Positions 45,801-55,568 of a stretch of 64,000 nucleotides of DNA are shown here, piece by piece. The DNA comes from Niastella yeongjuensis. Lineage in GTDB: Bacteria; Bacteroidota; Bacteroidia; Chitinophagales; Chitinophagaceae. The position numbers were made by a program, and so were the translations under genes. Location: positions 372,001 through 436,000 of the forward strand of contig NZ_FOCZ01000004.1 in NCBI RefSeq assembly GCF_900110245.1, given 5' to 3'. How positions within the stretch are numbered: position 1 is the first letter of the stretch; each line of letters starts with the position of its first letter. The notes under the pieces were generated by a model, which searched no databases, was not told the DNA's origin, and saw only the letters and a program-made list of their open reading frames with translations.

Positions 45801-47357
45801 TTGAGTAGTTACAATATCGACCCCATTGGTATTATTTGTACTTTTTACCTGTACCACCCTTCCTTTGTCATCATAAATGTTTACCGCGTACAGATATTGA
45901 TTAGTGCCCAGCACATTGGTCTGCGTCCAGGTGACCATTCCACGGGTTCGACCGTTTTGGGTCACCGGTTCGGGATAAGGAAAACTACCATAGGCTGTAT
46001 TCAAATAGTCACTACCGGTATACGCATTATCGATGGTCCCATTCAAACCACTTCCTGCCGGAATGGTAGTATAGGTATCATAACCGGTTTTACTCAGCAG
46101 CTCAAATGCAGCACCGCCTGGAATTGGATTGCCCCAAACCAACATACCTTCAACAGGTGACTCCTGGGTATTATTGTTGACGTAATCCTGCAAACCCGCA
46201 ATTGTACCCGTCCAGGTGGTTAGACCGGTAATAACAGGCCGGTTAAGTTTGTCGTACAGTGTGGTCATCCATTTATTGGTCGCCTGCAATTTGGCATCCT
46301 GCGCAAAAACCAGCCGGTCACGTACATCATAGATCATATAGACCTCGCCTGCCCCGGGTACTTTTTTACGGGTCATTCGCTTACGCGCATCATATTCATA
46401 CCGGAAACACAGTTCATTTAAGATATCTGTACTCAGGGTATTACCGGCCCCACCCTGCCGCCACAACTCAACTCCCTTGGGCTGTATCACCGCACGCAGT
46501 AAATTCAGGTCATCATAAATATAATAAGTACTCAGCCAGCCATCGTATCCTTTACCTGCACCATCATCTTTTACCGCTACACCGTTTACAGTTTCCAGTA
46601 ACTGTACTTTCTTTAAGATCACATTGCCGTTCTTGTCTTTAAACTCTATAACCTGTTTACCATTCTCATCTTCGGTAGCGGTTTTACGCAACTCATTGGC
46701 CATATATGCCCCCGATACAGCGTAGGTCCCAAACCCACCGGTCACATCAGTTACATTCCATTTTTTAACATCATCGATAGCCGTATTCGTCCAGTAATTG
46801 ATCTTTGCCCCCTTGCCATCGTGCACCCAACTATTACCCGGTGCATAAGTTCGTTGTACCCGGTTTAATGGTGAAGGCTCGAACTCTGTCTTACTATAAT
46901 AATACAATTCTCCCTGTCCGTTAACGGGACTAATGCTGCCGCTGTAGAAATTTGCCTGTTCATTAAAGGGTGCAAACTTTAAAAAGCCATTTGTTTCCGT
47001 TGATACATATGGCATATATTTTCTGGACTCCCTTCCAAACTCATCGTAATCCACAGGAGTAACCAGATCTTTAGGTTCATTCGTTCCTTCTTTCCAGGAC
47101 CCCTGTTTTATCACCGTCTGCAGGGGGCGACCAAGTCCATCTACGTATTGCGTAGTTTGCAACACGTCGCGCAACGGCCGTACAGTCATTGCAGACGGAT
47201 CTGTCATGGGCATTTTGGCGTCCCAGGTGCGGATATAGTTATTCGGAGCAGGTATGTAACTATCAGGCATATATGGTGTAGCGTCCTGAGCTGACCCTAT
47301 TGCGCTTGTTAGCGTACAGGTCACCACCAAAACAATGCGGCCGACATTTATATTCAT
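42849..47357 (-). CDS. RHS repeat-associated core protein with polymorphic toxin type 44-like C-terminal tip
   Basis: A 1502-residue exported protein (signal peptide to about residue 23, AIGSAQ). It opens with the DUF6443-type region ([17 protein letters not shown]). A long YD/RHS-repeat shell follows (residues 150-1000), and the conserved core ends [15 protein letters not shown] ... [20 protein letters not shown] ... FVDPDGM near residue 1276. The tip (about 1280-1502) has [27 protein letters not shown] and [13 protein letters not shown], a pattern I recall for toxin type 44; activity is unproven. It follows the other RHS gene by 43 bases and overlaps the immunity candidate. Role: toxin against neighbouring cells, delivery route unknown. 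Confidence 0.88.
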   Translation of the reverse strand: MNINVGRIVLVVTCTLTSAIGSAQDATPYMPDSYIPAPNNYIRTWDAKMPMTDPSAMTVRPLRDVLQTTQYVDGLGRPLQTVIKQGSWKEGTNEPKDLVTPVDYDEFGRESRKYMPYVSTETNGFLKFAPFNEQANFYSGSISPVNGQGELYYYSKTEFEPSPLNRVQRTYAPGNSWVHDGKGAKINYWTNTAIDDVKKWNVTDVTGGFGTYAVSGAYMANELRKTATEDENGKQVIEFKDKNGNVILKKVQLLETVNGVAVKDDGAGKGYDGWLSTYYIYDDLNLLRAVIQPKGVELWRQGGAGNTLSTDILNELCFRYEYDARKRMTRKKVPGAGEVYMIYDVRDRLVFAQDAKLQATNKWMTTLYDKLNRPVITGLTTWTGTIAGLQDYVNNNTQESPVEGMLVWGNPIPGGAAFELLSKTGYDTYTTIPAGSGLNGTIDNAYTGSDYLNTAYGSFPYPEPVTQNGRTRGMVTWTQTNVLGTNQYLYAVNIYDDKGRVVQVKSTNNTNGVDIVTTQYNFSGQQLVAVQKQEKGGASNPQTHIIVTKNIYNDLGQITSVTKKISSMINGVAVNKPEIEILNNKYDALGQLMEKNVGKKKINSVDYSIEPLQKLTYDYNIRGWLLGINRNYLSTEGQTTDGTLFGFELGYDKTANKAGELFKKGAYNGNITGMLWKSDGDDIRRKYDFIYDNANRLLEADFTQQNAEDHLWNNSKVDFTVKMGDGTLDPTKAYDFNGNILRMQQSGLKITGSAPIDNLTYHYYKGELSNKLMTVSDDKGSGLGDFNDKNNTIGVNDYGYDANGNMVTDLNKGIGDASLNPGDNMSTPGPITYNHLNLPATIAVKGDNGVDKGVISYTYDAAGNKLQKKVVEYNVSTTYNNQQYVGNDTTITTYLGGAVYETKSYQHMDLSSLAYTDKLLFISHEEGRMRYVPADSAILAHFEYDYFLKDHLGNVRMVLTEQNDQHNYVATMESRARAQENQLFDNLDASQYSARLAGFPGGGAVDPNTLVARVNGSTQKKGPGIVLKVMAGDVVDVAVRSLYHSGTTQPTVDLFNDVLASLAGGIVSASGVAKGTLADLSDPVNSPLKGALTGFRQNNNNDLPGKPKAYLNWILVDEQFKYVSTFPQSGAMPVGAEETVTTLGQSGINITKNGYLYIYVSNETENWSVYFDDLAVTHHTGPLMEETHYYPFGLTMAGISSKAVGSLENKYKYNGKEKQDKEFSDGGGLEWYDYGARMYDAQIGRWNVVDPLADTMRRFSPYNYCFDNPIRFVDPDGMEVESIHIDPSGKVLNNINDGDNSVFVHAAGTTTNDVEKKYTQSDHSAGGQKIGEIGGTIRADGIIKNILAQNGKYADAMSLELWANTVKKGGDWDYKDNEKTIFGIAWKHDVDDHTANSSKETKFMYGDYSMNAADFGNYNAGFTGRHAEIGSLIQYEGAGLVEMIKNGQYLKMLFPGTYLWPPFGDKERDYNWNRTGIRDAKNSITQPFRGINISNSMHYRLW
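43618..43798 (-). repeat. Conserved RHS core-end segment, copy 1 of 3
   Basis: This stretch, encoding the core from [10 protein letters not shown] to [11 protein letters not shown], recurs at 61268-61447 and about 62842-63022 with high nucleotide identity, including a near-identical block of about 40 bases (43750-43790, 61400-61440, 62978-63018). It offers homology for exchange of tips by recombination. Confidence 0.85.
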
Positions 47358-47400
47358 ACGATAGGGTTTATTTGTTTTTATTGCTTTTAAAAATCAGTAT

Positions 47401-50400
47401 TTATAAAATAGTGATGGTATTACAGTCAGTGCTAAACGTCACCCTATTTATATAAACCTCACCGCCAACTAACTCATCATTACAGCCCAGGTAATAAACA
47501 TAGGACACCGGGAAAAATATACTCCACGACTTGGGATAGATCCACATTTCATAAGTACCGGGCAGTATTTCCAGGTTTTGATAATAGTCCACATCTTTAA
47601 AATCATAATTGATGTCTGTATTATTAACCTGCCGCATAATTATCTCAAATTTTTCACCTTGCTCAGATGAGTTATTTGCAAAACTCACCTGTATAGGCTG
47701 CAATTCACATTGACCGGTTTGATCGGCAATGCTATGTGCATAGTTAGATGCCTGAACCAGTACATCATCGTAAGATATGGTAGAAGTAAACTTACCGGGC
47801 GGCATAGATACATAAACAGGCAGGGGCGCATAGCCGTCAGCGCACAATGACGAATAATAATATTCGCTTAAGTCAACCGTATTAGTATATATTGCGGGCT
47901 TTTTGCAATCGGGCGAATTAGTGGAGAAAACCGCCCACCGGGTATTGTTATATTTCAAGGAACAGGGATTCACATTTTTCTGTTCCCGGAACTGGCGGCC
48001 GGTTTTCTGTCCATCTACTTCTTCACACATATAGTTATCTGTGTACTGCCATTCAAGCGCACTCTGATCGGGTATATTACCGGTATTTATTATATAACGA
48101 TTTGTGCCATAAGTAGTGCTATTGGGGTTGGCATCAACCTCTTCCAACAGCTTATCTGTAATAAAGAGTGGATTTTGCTGGCAATAGGTGTACTTAAAAC
48201 CACCGGTGTATTGCCATTGCGGAACGCGGCTTTGGTCGGCATTCTCACTATTATCCTGATAAGCGTACTGGTATTTTTTTAGAATGTTATACGCATCGTC
48301 CTTTATATGCAGCAAGCGTCCGGCAGCATCATATTCAAAGTAACTGATGCGGTTATTGACATCTGTTTTGGCGGTCATTCCAATAAGCGGATCGTAGGTA
48401 TAGGTTACCATTTGGGCATCCGCCGGGTACAGCCGTACCTCATCAATATAATCGCCGTTAATGTCAACAGCGCTCACATTGTCCAGCTTCCATTCCAATA
48501 AACGCCAACTGCCAATACGTTTACTTACCGCCAGCTGGGTACCGGCCAAACCATTCACGGTACAATTACCATTTGCCCATAAGGTAACAACGTAGCTACC
48601 GGCAGGTACTGTTTTAGTTACCCCGCCAACGCAAATCCTTCTACCCGTAACATCGTTATACCAGGGGCAGTAGCTGCCTGGCTTCAATGACCAGCCACCA
48701 TATTCCAGGTCTTCAAAAGAAGTATAGGCGATTTGGTCAGCAGAAGCATTGGTTACTTCAGCAATAGGCATCGTTTTATTATAACCCCACACGTACGACA
48801 TTTTAACATCGTTTGTTTTTGACACGGTGGTAACATTACCCCGGTCATCATACGAATCGAACCGGGTGCGTTCTTCCTGCGCATTTTTTTGCACTTTGGT
48901 TTCAACCGATTGCGGCAGGATCATGCCATTCCAGGATGCAAAATTTGTTTTTACTATTTGTAAAGGGTCAAAAATGCCCGCTTTGGTTGTTTTTTCTTCT
49001 ATCACCGGCGACCAGATATGCCGGCTGATCATACTGGCATATGGTTCCTGGGAAGGATAATCATGCGGGTAGGTATAGGTGGTTGTAATGGTTTCACTCT
49101 TACTGTTCTGTACTATCTTTTTGGTAGGCTGTTCATGTATGGGATTATCATACACGTAATCTGTTTGTATCTGCACATTATCAACGGTAGTTTCACTGAT
49201 CAGCCGTTTGCGGCTGCTATTGAACACTACATCACCAAAGTTCCAGGCAGACCAGACACCTGAGCTGCGCGGCCAGGTATCATCAGGATTTCCTGAACAA
49301 GCCCCATATTCATCACACGGGCAGGGATCCGGTATCCAAAATGCAAAATCCTCCCCATAAAAACCCCGCACCGACTCGCCGGGGATCTCCTCATATTCGT
49401 AGTAGGTACTCGTAACTTTATTATTCGGTCCATATTTACTAATGTATGTCAACTTACCATCATTATGCGCCTCATACACGTTTTGATATGCCCGGTAGAT
49501 TGGATAGTTACCGTCGTTAGTGGGTCCGTTGGTGGTGGAAAAAGCATACGTATAAGGTTTGTAGTCGTACCCGTATTCAGTGGTAGCATAGGGCACGCCG
49601 GTTTTGTAGTCCGCGCCCATGGTATGTTCTTTTACGGTCGTATACACCACCGGGCTGCCATGCGGGGCAATATCTACTGTAGGGTCGCTGGTAACATATA
49701 CGCGGCGGAACATTTCAAAACCATGAAAAGCCACCACGCCGCCATACTGCGATGAAGAAAAGTATTCTTTTGTAGGCAGCACATCCATTTGTGCACCACT
49801 ATATTCATACTCTTTTACCTCTGCCAGTTTACCATCGGCCGTATAATTTAATTTTCGTTTTATTCTCAAACCACCTACGTCTAATGTATAGTAATTTGGA
49901 ATAATACCCACACGATCGATCTTATTGGCCTCAAATTCAAAATCAGTTTTACCACCGGTAGGGTATATGATCTCCTCCAACGTATATATTTTCATTAGTT
50001 CTTCGGAAGTCTGGCGGTCGTTTGTACCTACAACACTCATGAAACTACCGGCATAGCCGTAAAACTCAAACTTGAACGTAGGGATCAATGGCATGCTATT
50101 ATTGCCGTTGTAATAGCCCCAGAAATCCACTCCGACTTTATTGGTAGCGAACTGCTGAGACGATTCACTATTATAATTGAACGCATACTTATTAAGGTAA
50201 GCCCCTGTAGCGTCATAAAATTTTATTTCCTTCAGAAAAGCTCTTGTAGTCCATGAAGTTTGATTTATGGTAAAATCAATTCTTTTTATCAGATTATTTG
50301 ACTTATCATACACTTCCATACGCGACAATCTCTTTGTTGTCCCGTCGTAGCTAAACCTGACCTCTCCACTCCGGAATGATATTACAGCAGGGGCATCCAT

Positions 50401-51333
50401 GGTTGCTGTTTCAAGTGGATAACTTTCAAAAACATCAGGATCTTCATAATAATTGGCGAAAGAAGCAATAGGCCACGATCCACCACAATTTCCCCGTGTC
50501 ACCGTAAGTGTACTGGCATTATCGTCTCTTGTATAAGTATCAGCCCATCTGCGTACGGTTTCAGAATAACCGGGTCTATAAGTATAAGCGATTACATTCG
50601 CCGGATCTGTAGCAGAAGTCAAGGTATTTAAAAGCCAGGCCGTTGACCCACTTCCAACACCACCTGAGCCAGGGTAATTAAATGCATATTTCAGCCCTTT
50701 TTCATCGATGACATCAAAACCGGCCAGATGGCCATCTGTGCGCTCGCCTTTTATTGAAAGGGGTTTATAGTCGAACAACAGGCACTCTTCATTATAATTT
50801 ATTGGATGGAAGTTTCTAAATATAAATTTTCCCGTATTTCCCAGAAAATTATAGGAGAAGATATCGGGCATGGTATTGCCCTGGGCGGCCCAGGATAAAT
50901 ACATCAACGAATCTGAATTATTCCGGTCAAAAGTCAATATATGGTTTACATGTTCTTCTGTGGGCCAGCCATAGTAGTCAGGCCATAAAGCGGACTCATC
51001 AGAGGACTTTAATTGTGTGCGGGTGATGATGCCCCCCGTGTTGAGTACCCAGCCGGCACCCACCATTCCATTTGGGTCGGTAGGTTTTATGCCGGAAGCA
51101 TGGTAACTTAATGATATGGGCACCTCTAAATCGCCTTCCTTGATCGAGTATAACGGAATGATGATATCAGGCACCCCTGTAAAATTACTCACCGGATAAT
51201 CACCGTACTTCTGATATTGCATAGCAATAGGATCAGGGGGAATAATTTTTGGCAGGTCCTGCGCAAATAAACGGTTTGTTATAGAAAGCAGGAAAATAAG
51301 GACCCGGAAAAGATATATCTTTTTCATAAACAT
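47401..51333 (-). CDS. RHS/YD-repeat protein with DUF5977-like C-terminal region
   Basis: A 1310-residue exported protein with a signal peptide to residue 25 (NRLFAQ). The N-terminal half is the SpvB-like/YD shell seen in Bacteroidota RHS proteins (LPKIIPPDPIAMQYQKYGDYP, GMVGAGWVLNTGG), with YD repeats (YEYDAAGRLLHIKDD) near residue 1000. The C-terminal part has a DUF5977-like segment (YVSMPPGKFTSTISYDDVLV). It lacks the RHS core end and toxin tip found in the next gene, so it likely assists it rather than being a toxin. Both have their own signal peptides and are 43 bases apart. It is the first gene of the locus. Confidence 0.82.
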   Translation of the reverse strand: MFMKKIYLFRVLIFLLSITNRLFAQDLPKIIPPDPIAMQYQKYGDYPVSNFTGVPDIIIPLYSIKEGDLEVPISLSYHASGIKPTDPNGMVGAGWVLNTGGIITRTQLKSSDESALWPDYYGWPTEEHVNHILTFDRNNSDSLMYLSWAAQGNTMPDIFSYNFLGNTGKFIFRNFHPINYNEECLLFDYKPLSIKGERTDGHLAGFDVIDEKGLKYAFNYPGSGGVGSGSTAWLLNTLTSATDPANVIAYTYRPGYSETVRRWADTYTRDDNASTLTVTRGNCGGSWPIASFANYYEDPDVFESYPLETATMDAPAVISFRSGEVRFSYDGTTKRLSRMEVYDKSNNLIKRIDFTINQTSWTTRAFLKEIKFYDATGAYLNKYAFNYNSESSQQFATNKVGVDFWGYYNGNNSMPLIPTFKFEFYGYAGSFMSVVGTNDRQTSEELMKIYTLEEIIYPTGGKTDFEFEANKIDRVGIIPNYYTLDVGGLRIKRKLNYTADGKLAEVKEYEYSGAQMDVLPTKEYFSSSQYGGVVAFHGFEMFRRVYVTSDPTVDIAPHGSPVVYTTVKEHTMGADYKTGVPYATTEYGYDYKPYTYAFSTTNGPTNDGNYPIYRAYQNVYEAHNDGKLTYISKYGPNNKVTSTYYEYEEIPGESVRGFYGEDFAFWIPDPCPCDEYGACSGNPDDTWPRSSGVWSAWNFGDVVFNSSRKRLISETTVDNVQIQTDYVYDNPIHEQPTKKIVQNSKSETITTTYTYPHDYPSQEPYASMISRHIWSPVIEEKTTKAGIFDPLQIVKTNFASWNGMILPQSVETKVQKNAQEERTRFDSYDDRGNVTTVSKTNDVKMSYVWGYNKTMPIAEVTNASADQIAYTSFEDLEYGGWSLKPGSYCPWYNDVTGRRICVGGVTKTVPAGSYVVTLWANGNCTVNGLAGTQLAVSKRIGSWRLLEWKLDNVSAVDINGDYIDEVRLYPADAQMVTYTYDPLIGMTAKTDVNNRISYFEYDAAGRLLHIKDDAYNILKKYQYAYQDNSENADQSRVPQWQYTGGFKYTYCQQNPLFITDKLLEEVDANPNSTTYGTNRYIINTGNIPDQSALEWQYTDNYMCEEVDGQKTGRQFREQKNVNPCSLKYNNTRWAVFSTNSPDCKKPAIYTNTVDLSEYYYSSLCADGYAPLPVYVSMPPGKFTSTISYDDVLVQASNYAHSIADQTGQCELQPIQVSFANNSSEQGEKFEIIMRQVNNTDINYDFKDVDYYQNLEILPGTYEMWIYPKSWSIFFPVSYVYYLGCNDELVGGEVYINRVTFSTDCNTITIL

Positions 51334-51666
51334 ATTTACGTTGCCTGGTTAGGGTATAATGATTTCGTGAACAGACCAGCAGCTAACGAAAGGATTAGGA
51401 ACATAGTCATCCCCTTCGCGTAAGCGACTATTAATTGGCTGCGATAAATGAAGTAGGAAAATCAACAATTTCAGCTATCCCGGCGGGCTATCCTGTGTAC
51501 GGACTGGGAAAAATGGGAGATAATCATTACAAATCAGGATAACGAATGGTTTGTGGCACATATTAGCAAGCTTAGCATTTTGCAAATCAGGTATTCTATA
51601 GGCACATTAAAGATAATGTTCTCATTTAAAAATTCAACATTATTTGATAAGTGTGCTGTTTTGACA

Positions 51667-51701
51667 ATAGCCGTGTTATTTCAACTGATAGCCGTGTTAT
51701 T
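51667..51701. repeat. Two 14-base direct repeats spaced 21 bases
   Basis: ATAGCCGTGTTATT occurs at 51667-51680 and 51688-51701. The 21-base period equals two helical turns, and the repeats are flanked by TTGACAA (51661-51667 and 51700-51706). They lie upstream of the RHS operon and could bind a dimeric regulator; this is inference. Confidence 0.55.
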
Positions 51702-51795
51702 GACAATTGTTAAGTAAAAGTAAATAGTTGATTCGTGATGAAAAACAATTGACCATGGCTTTTAGTACCGGTGAATTTCCCGATCTCCTTAAAAT

Positions 51796-51834
51796 AAAAA
51801 ACGCTGAACGTATATCTAACGTTCAGCGTTTTTT
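51796..51834. terminator. Strong bidirectional hairpin terminator
   Basis: A perfect 16-base stem (51796-51811, 51819-51834) with a 7-base loop and A/T runs on both sides. It ends the GH95-GH2 transcript (minus strand) about 180 bases after the GH2 stop and shields the RHS operon from read-through. Confidence 0.93.
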
Positions 51835-51959
51835 ATTTCTATCGGCTATTGCCTATTCAATGTGGTAAAGTGTAATTTCAATAAGCTGAAATGAACACAT
51901 GAAATAATATACCCACCCCTGCCCCTCCCAGGAGGGGATGCTAAAAACAAAGAGGGCCC

Positions 51960-52018
51960 CATTGCCCATGCCTATTGTCTTTTCCCTCTGCCCTCTGCCT
52001 TCTGCCCTTTGCCCTACT
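51960..52018. repeat. CCTTCTGCCCTTTGCC-type low-complexity repeat
   Basis: Repeated CCCTCTGCC and CCTTTGCCC units fill this stretch, which touches the GH2 stop codon. The same composition occurs at 58625-58660, upstream of the GH95 gene, so the GH2/GH95 pair is bracketed by related repeats. Confidence 0.55.
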
Positions 52019-55000
52019 GCACATCCACTCCCCCAATCGCCACCCCTTCGGCATCAGTAGCGGTTATGCGTACGATGTATTTGCCGGCATTGATCATAGA
52101 GCCGCTGGTAGTGGTGAAATAATTCCATTTTCCTTCGCGTGTATTGGTAAACTCCATGGCTTCTGTTTTAAGTACCGTACCATCAGCTTGTAACAACTGC
52201 CAGGTTGCTTTGTGAATGGCTGTGGAAGGATTATAATACCGGAAGGTAAGTGAATACACATCGCCTACTCCGGTATTGATGGTAACATCTACCTGACTAC
52301 CGGCAGGTTTGGTAAACACCACCGATTCCCGTTTGTTTATGGTTTGTCGGGTGACTCCATCTCCGGATGTTACAGCCTGGTCCATTTTATAGCTGGTGGT
52401 GGCTTTTTGATCGAAAGGCGGTTGCAGGGTAGTCACCGGCGTAACGATTGTAGTATAAAGTTCCTGTACATTCACCGCAGCGTTGGCGGCAAAACGCTTA
52501 CGCAAAAGCTTATAGACTTCCTTTGTATTCTGCAATACCATCTTTGTATCTTCAAATTCTTTCATCCATTCAGGTTTTTGCAGGCTGCTGTCTATGGCTA
52601 TGAAAACATCTGCATCAGCAGTAACGGTAAAGGAAGCTGAACCAGACTTTGCCCCTTCCGGTAGCTGGATCCATTCTGCCCCGTATAAGGTTGGCGGCAA
52701 TGCTGTAAACGCAATGTCGTTATTGGTAAATTGTTTATCACCGGTATTCAACCAGGTTTTTGCGGTTGCCGCTTTAGACCCTTCACTATCCTTTACTTCC
52801 AGTTTACCAATCAAAGCAGGCGAAGGCGCTGCAGGCTTTATCTTGTGATTGTCTGTAGCAATGGCAATAGCCGAGATAATGGCCTGGCCCGCTTCAATAT
52901 GCGGGAACGAAATAGCCAGCTGTCCACCAGTTACATGTACATTCACTGTTTTTTGTAATGCAGAATCATGACCGGATTCCGCCCAGATATCGAGGTTTTT
53001 AATAACTGTTTTATTATTGACAGCTACATCAAATAGGCGCCAGCCTTTGCAATTCAAACCGTCACCGGTTCCCCACCACGGTTCCGTAAAATACAACTCT
53101 ACGGTGTAGTCGCCGTCAGGTACCGGAAATTCATAACGCAATTGTTGTAATCCATAACGGAAGGTTTGATACAATGGCCAGTCGGCTGTTCCTTTAATGG
53201 GATCGTACGTCTGTCGTTGGCTGGCATAGAATGCCGGCATGCCCGGGAATTGTTTTGTCCAGGAAACAGAACCCCAGGTATTATTCGACTTTTTCTCACG
53301 ATCGGCCAGCCAGGTATTACCCTCGCTGTCCTTGTAATCGGGACCGCCACAGTTTACGCGGTATAAATAGTTTGGGCCTGGTGGTCTGGGCGCATTATCC
53401 TTTATATAGGGACGAGGAACAGGATAAAACATTTTAAAACCCGGCGCCTGCGGCAAATGTTGCAACACAATATAATCTGTCGTCACCATCCTTCCATTCA
53501 CCAAACCTACCGCATACAATACATTGTATTTTATATCAACCCCATCCCACTGAAAATGGGTACCGATACCATTTCGCTTGCGTTTGCCTAAGGGAACGCT
53601 TAATATATCATTGTACAACTCTACTTCGTCGCAATTGGAGTACACTACAATGCCGTCCTTCTTACCTGGAGTTGTCCAGCGGCCGGGCCAGGTGTGCGAA
53701 ACAATGTACACCATGGGCGAGGTTTCTTTTGGCGCGTAATTGGCGCGGTACATATAAAATGCATCCAGCGGTTCTTCCCAGGGTGTTAACAGGCCTTTGT
53801 AATTCACTGGGCCAATGCGATCGAGCTCACGGAGCCCTTCCCCACTCTGCACCCGGCCGGGGTTATCGTGCGAGGTATAGATCCAGAAGAATTGACCACA
53901 GGTACTGTCCTTCACTGATTCGGCCAACCGCACTTTCGTTTCCATCAGCTGGGTCATGCGATCTTCACTCAGTGTTCCGTTCTGCACAAAGCCGCCCTCT
54001 GTATGTAAATCAAGGGTGCGCCAGGCGCCATACTCACCGATCAACTGCTGACGAATAACATCGCTGCCATAAGCAGCCGGATTGCCGCCATAGGTGCCCG
54101 TCCAGTTCTGGGGCACATCCCAATCAGTTCCTTCACCGCCATTGCAGGTGGTCACTTTTCGCTGGGAACTTGCAGTGGGGTCCAGTTCACGGATCAACTG
54201 CGTGCATTCCCGCGCAAAATCTTCCGGGATCTTGCTTTCATTCTGCAGCCCCCACAACACCAGGGAAGGACTGTTGCGGCGTTCTATTACCCACTCTTTC
54301 AATAATGTTTTAAAGTTATTTTTAAACTCGGGTGTGTTGTACCAAACGTGGGCCGACAATTGCGTCCACCAAAGCAACCCCATACTATCGAGCAGGTGTT
54401 GGTACCGTAAGTTGTGCGGCTGGTGTGCATCGCGGAAAGCATTGAAGCCGACTGCTTTTATTTGTTGTACCCGTGCTCTTACTTCTGCATCGCTAAAGGC
54501 ATGTCCGCCCCCCATCAGGTGCTCGTACTCGGCAATACCATTGATGAAGACCGGTTTTCCATTCAGGAAGAATTGTTTGCTGGAACCGCTTCTGCCTATG
54601 GGCCAGCTGATCCAGCGGATGCCATAAGGTGTTTCGGCAACATCGGTCACCTGACCATTTTGCAGCACTTCCGTAACCAGCGTATAACAATAGGGATCGC
54701 TCAATGACCACAGGTGCGGTGTTTTTATCACCGGCAACTGCTGCGGCGTTTCTGCTACAGCACCCGGTTGCAGGGTACTGTTAGTAGTTGTAGTAACCAC
54801 CACCTGTTTCGCCTTGTTCAACAGGCGTTGGATGATGGTGATGGTAACCGGTTTACTGCTATAATTCTTAACCGTAGTTGCCAGGTGCAATTGGGCCGAT
54901 TTTTCAGACACGGCCGTATCGTTCCAGATATGTACCCCAAACGGTTCTACCCGAACTTCACTGGTGGTGATCAAATGCACCGGACGAAAAATACCCATGG

Positions 55001-55568
55001 GTTGCGAACCCTCACTAAAACCACGTTCATCGGAACAGCCGCCACATACCCAGGGCAGGGTTTGAATATTCGCCGGGTGATCGGCACGCACGGCCAACAA
55101 ATTGGGTTTGTTATTATCAATGAGCAGATCGGTAATATCTAAAGTAAAAGTGGTTCTGCCACCGGCATGTTCACCTGCTTTTTTGCCATTCACCCATACA
55201 GTAGCAAATGAACTTACCCCTTCGAACCATAAAAAATATCTTTTGCCTTTTTCTTTATGAACTACGGTAAATGTTCTTCGATACCAGGCATAGCCATGGC
55301 GGTTGCCATGCAACAACCGGCGATAGCCTTCATAGGCATCCCAGTTATGGGGCACAGTTACCGGTTGCCAGGTTGCCGTATTGTAGGAAGGGTTTTCAAA
55401 CCCGTCATACGCACGCTGATTGGTATCGTTGGCTATGGATTGCCAGTTGTTATTCAATGACACATCACTCCGTACCTGCGCAGACGCATTAAAAAAACAC
55501 AAAACACCAACTAAAACAAGAAGACTCTTTATTTTACAAAGCATCATATTCATTTTGGGTTTCACCAT
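52014..55568 (-). CDS. Large GH2 family glycoside hydrolase with malectin-like domain
   Basis: An 1184-residue exported protein; the signal sequence is most likely from Met7-Met9 to about residue 31 (NASAQ). The GH2 part shows the jelly roll (VTVPHNWDAYEGY), an Ig-like domain and a TIM barrel with acid/base Glu444 (WGLQNESK) and nucleophile Glu512 (LIGEYGAW). About residues 740-890 form a malectin-like carbohydrate-binding domain (YRVNCGGPDYKDSEG, VELYFTEPWWG). The last 140 residues look like another beta-sandwich. Malectin-GH2 combinations occur in Bacteroidota PULs; specificity is not visible. The GH95 stop and this start nearly coincide, at 55568, so the two are one operon. Confidence 0.9.
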   Translation of the reverse strand: MVKPKMNMMLCKIKSLLVLVGVLCFFNASAQVRSDVSLNNNWQSIANDTNQRAYDGFENPSYNTATWQPVTVPHNWDAYEGYRRLLHGNRHGYAWYRRTFTVVHKEKGKRYFLWFEGVSSFATVWVNGKKAGEHAGGRTTFTLDITDLLIDNNKPNLLAVRADHPANIQTLPWVCGGCSDERGFSEGSQPMGIFRPVHLITTSEVRVEPFGVHIWNDTAVSEKSAQLHLATTVKNYSSKPVTITIIQRLLNKAKQVVVTTTTNSTLQPGAVAETPQQLPVIKTPHLWSLSDPYCYTLVTEVLQNGQVTDVAETPYGIRWISWPIGRSGSSKQFFLNGKPVFINGIAEYEHLMGGGHAFSDAEVRARVQQIKAVGFNAFRDAHQPHNLRYQHLLDSMGLLWWTQLSAHVWYNTPEFKNNFKTLLKEWVIERRNSPSLVLWGLQNESKIPEDFARECTQLIRELDPTASSQRKVTTCNGGEGTDWDVPQNWTGTYGGNPAAYGSDVIRQQLIGEYGAWRTLDLHTEGGFVQNGTLSEDRMTQLMETKVRLAESVKDSTCGQFFWIYTSHDNPGRVQSGEGLRELDRIGPVNYKGLLTPWEEPLDAFYMYRANYAPKETSPMVYIVSHTWPGRWTTPGKKDGIVVYSNCDEVELYNDILSVPLGKRKRNGIGTHFQWDGVDIKYNVLYAVGLVNGRMVTTDYIVLQHLPQAPGFKMFYPVPRPYIKDNAPRPPGPNYLYRVNCGGPDYKDSEGNTWLADREKKSNNTWGSVSWTKQFPGMPAFYASQRQTYDPIKGTADWPLYQTFRYGLQQLRYEFPVPDGDYTVELYFTEPWWGTGDGLNCKGWRLFDVAVNNKTVIKNLDIWAESGHDSALQKTVNVHVTGGQLAISFPHIEAGQAIISAIAIATDNHKIKPAAPSPALIGKLEVKDSEGSKAATAKTWLNTGDKQFTNNDIAFTALPPTLYGAEWIQLPEGAKSGSASFTVTADADVFIAIDSSLQKPEWMKEFEDTKMVLQNTKEVYKLLRKRFAANAAVNVQELYTTIVTPVTTLQPPFDQKATTSYKMDQAVTSGDGVTRQTINKRESVVFTKPAGSQVDVTINTGVGDVYSLTFRYYNPSTAIHKATWQLLQADGTVLKTEAMEFTNTREGKWNYFTTTSGSMINAGKYIVRITATDAEGVAIGGVDVQ

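Larger units (their letters stand above)
51334..52013. other. Non-coding gap between GH2/GH95 genes and RHS locus
   Basis: I see no gene in this 680-base stretch. It holds a strong hairpin terminator (51796-51834), a pair of 14-base direct repeats 21 bases apart (51667-51701) and a CCTTCTGCCC-type repeat (51960-52018). It should contain the promoter of the RHS operon. Confidence 0.6.

Noticed and set aside
42849-51333. The two RHS genes as one gene broken by a frameshift
   Set aside because: Each has its own signal peptide, N-terminal domain and stop, and they are separated by 43 bases.
51755-51862. A 35-codon plus-strand reading frame
   Set aside because: It runs through the perfect terminator stem and has no family resemblance.
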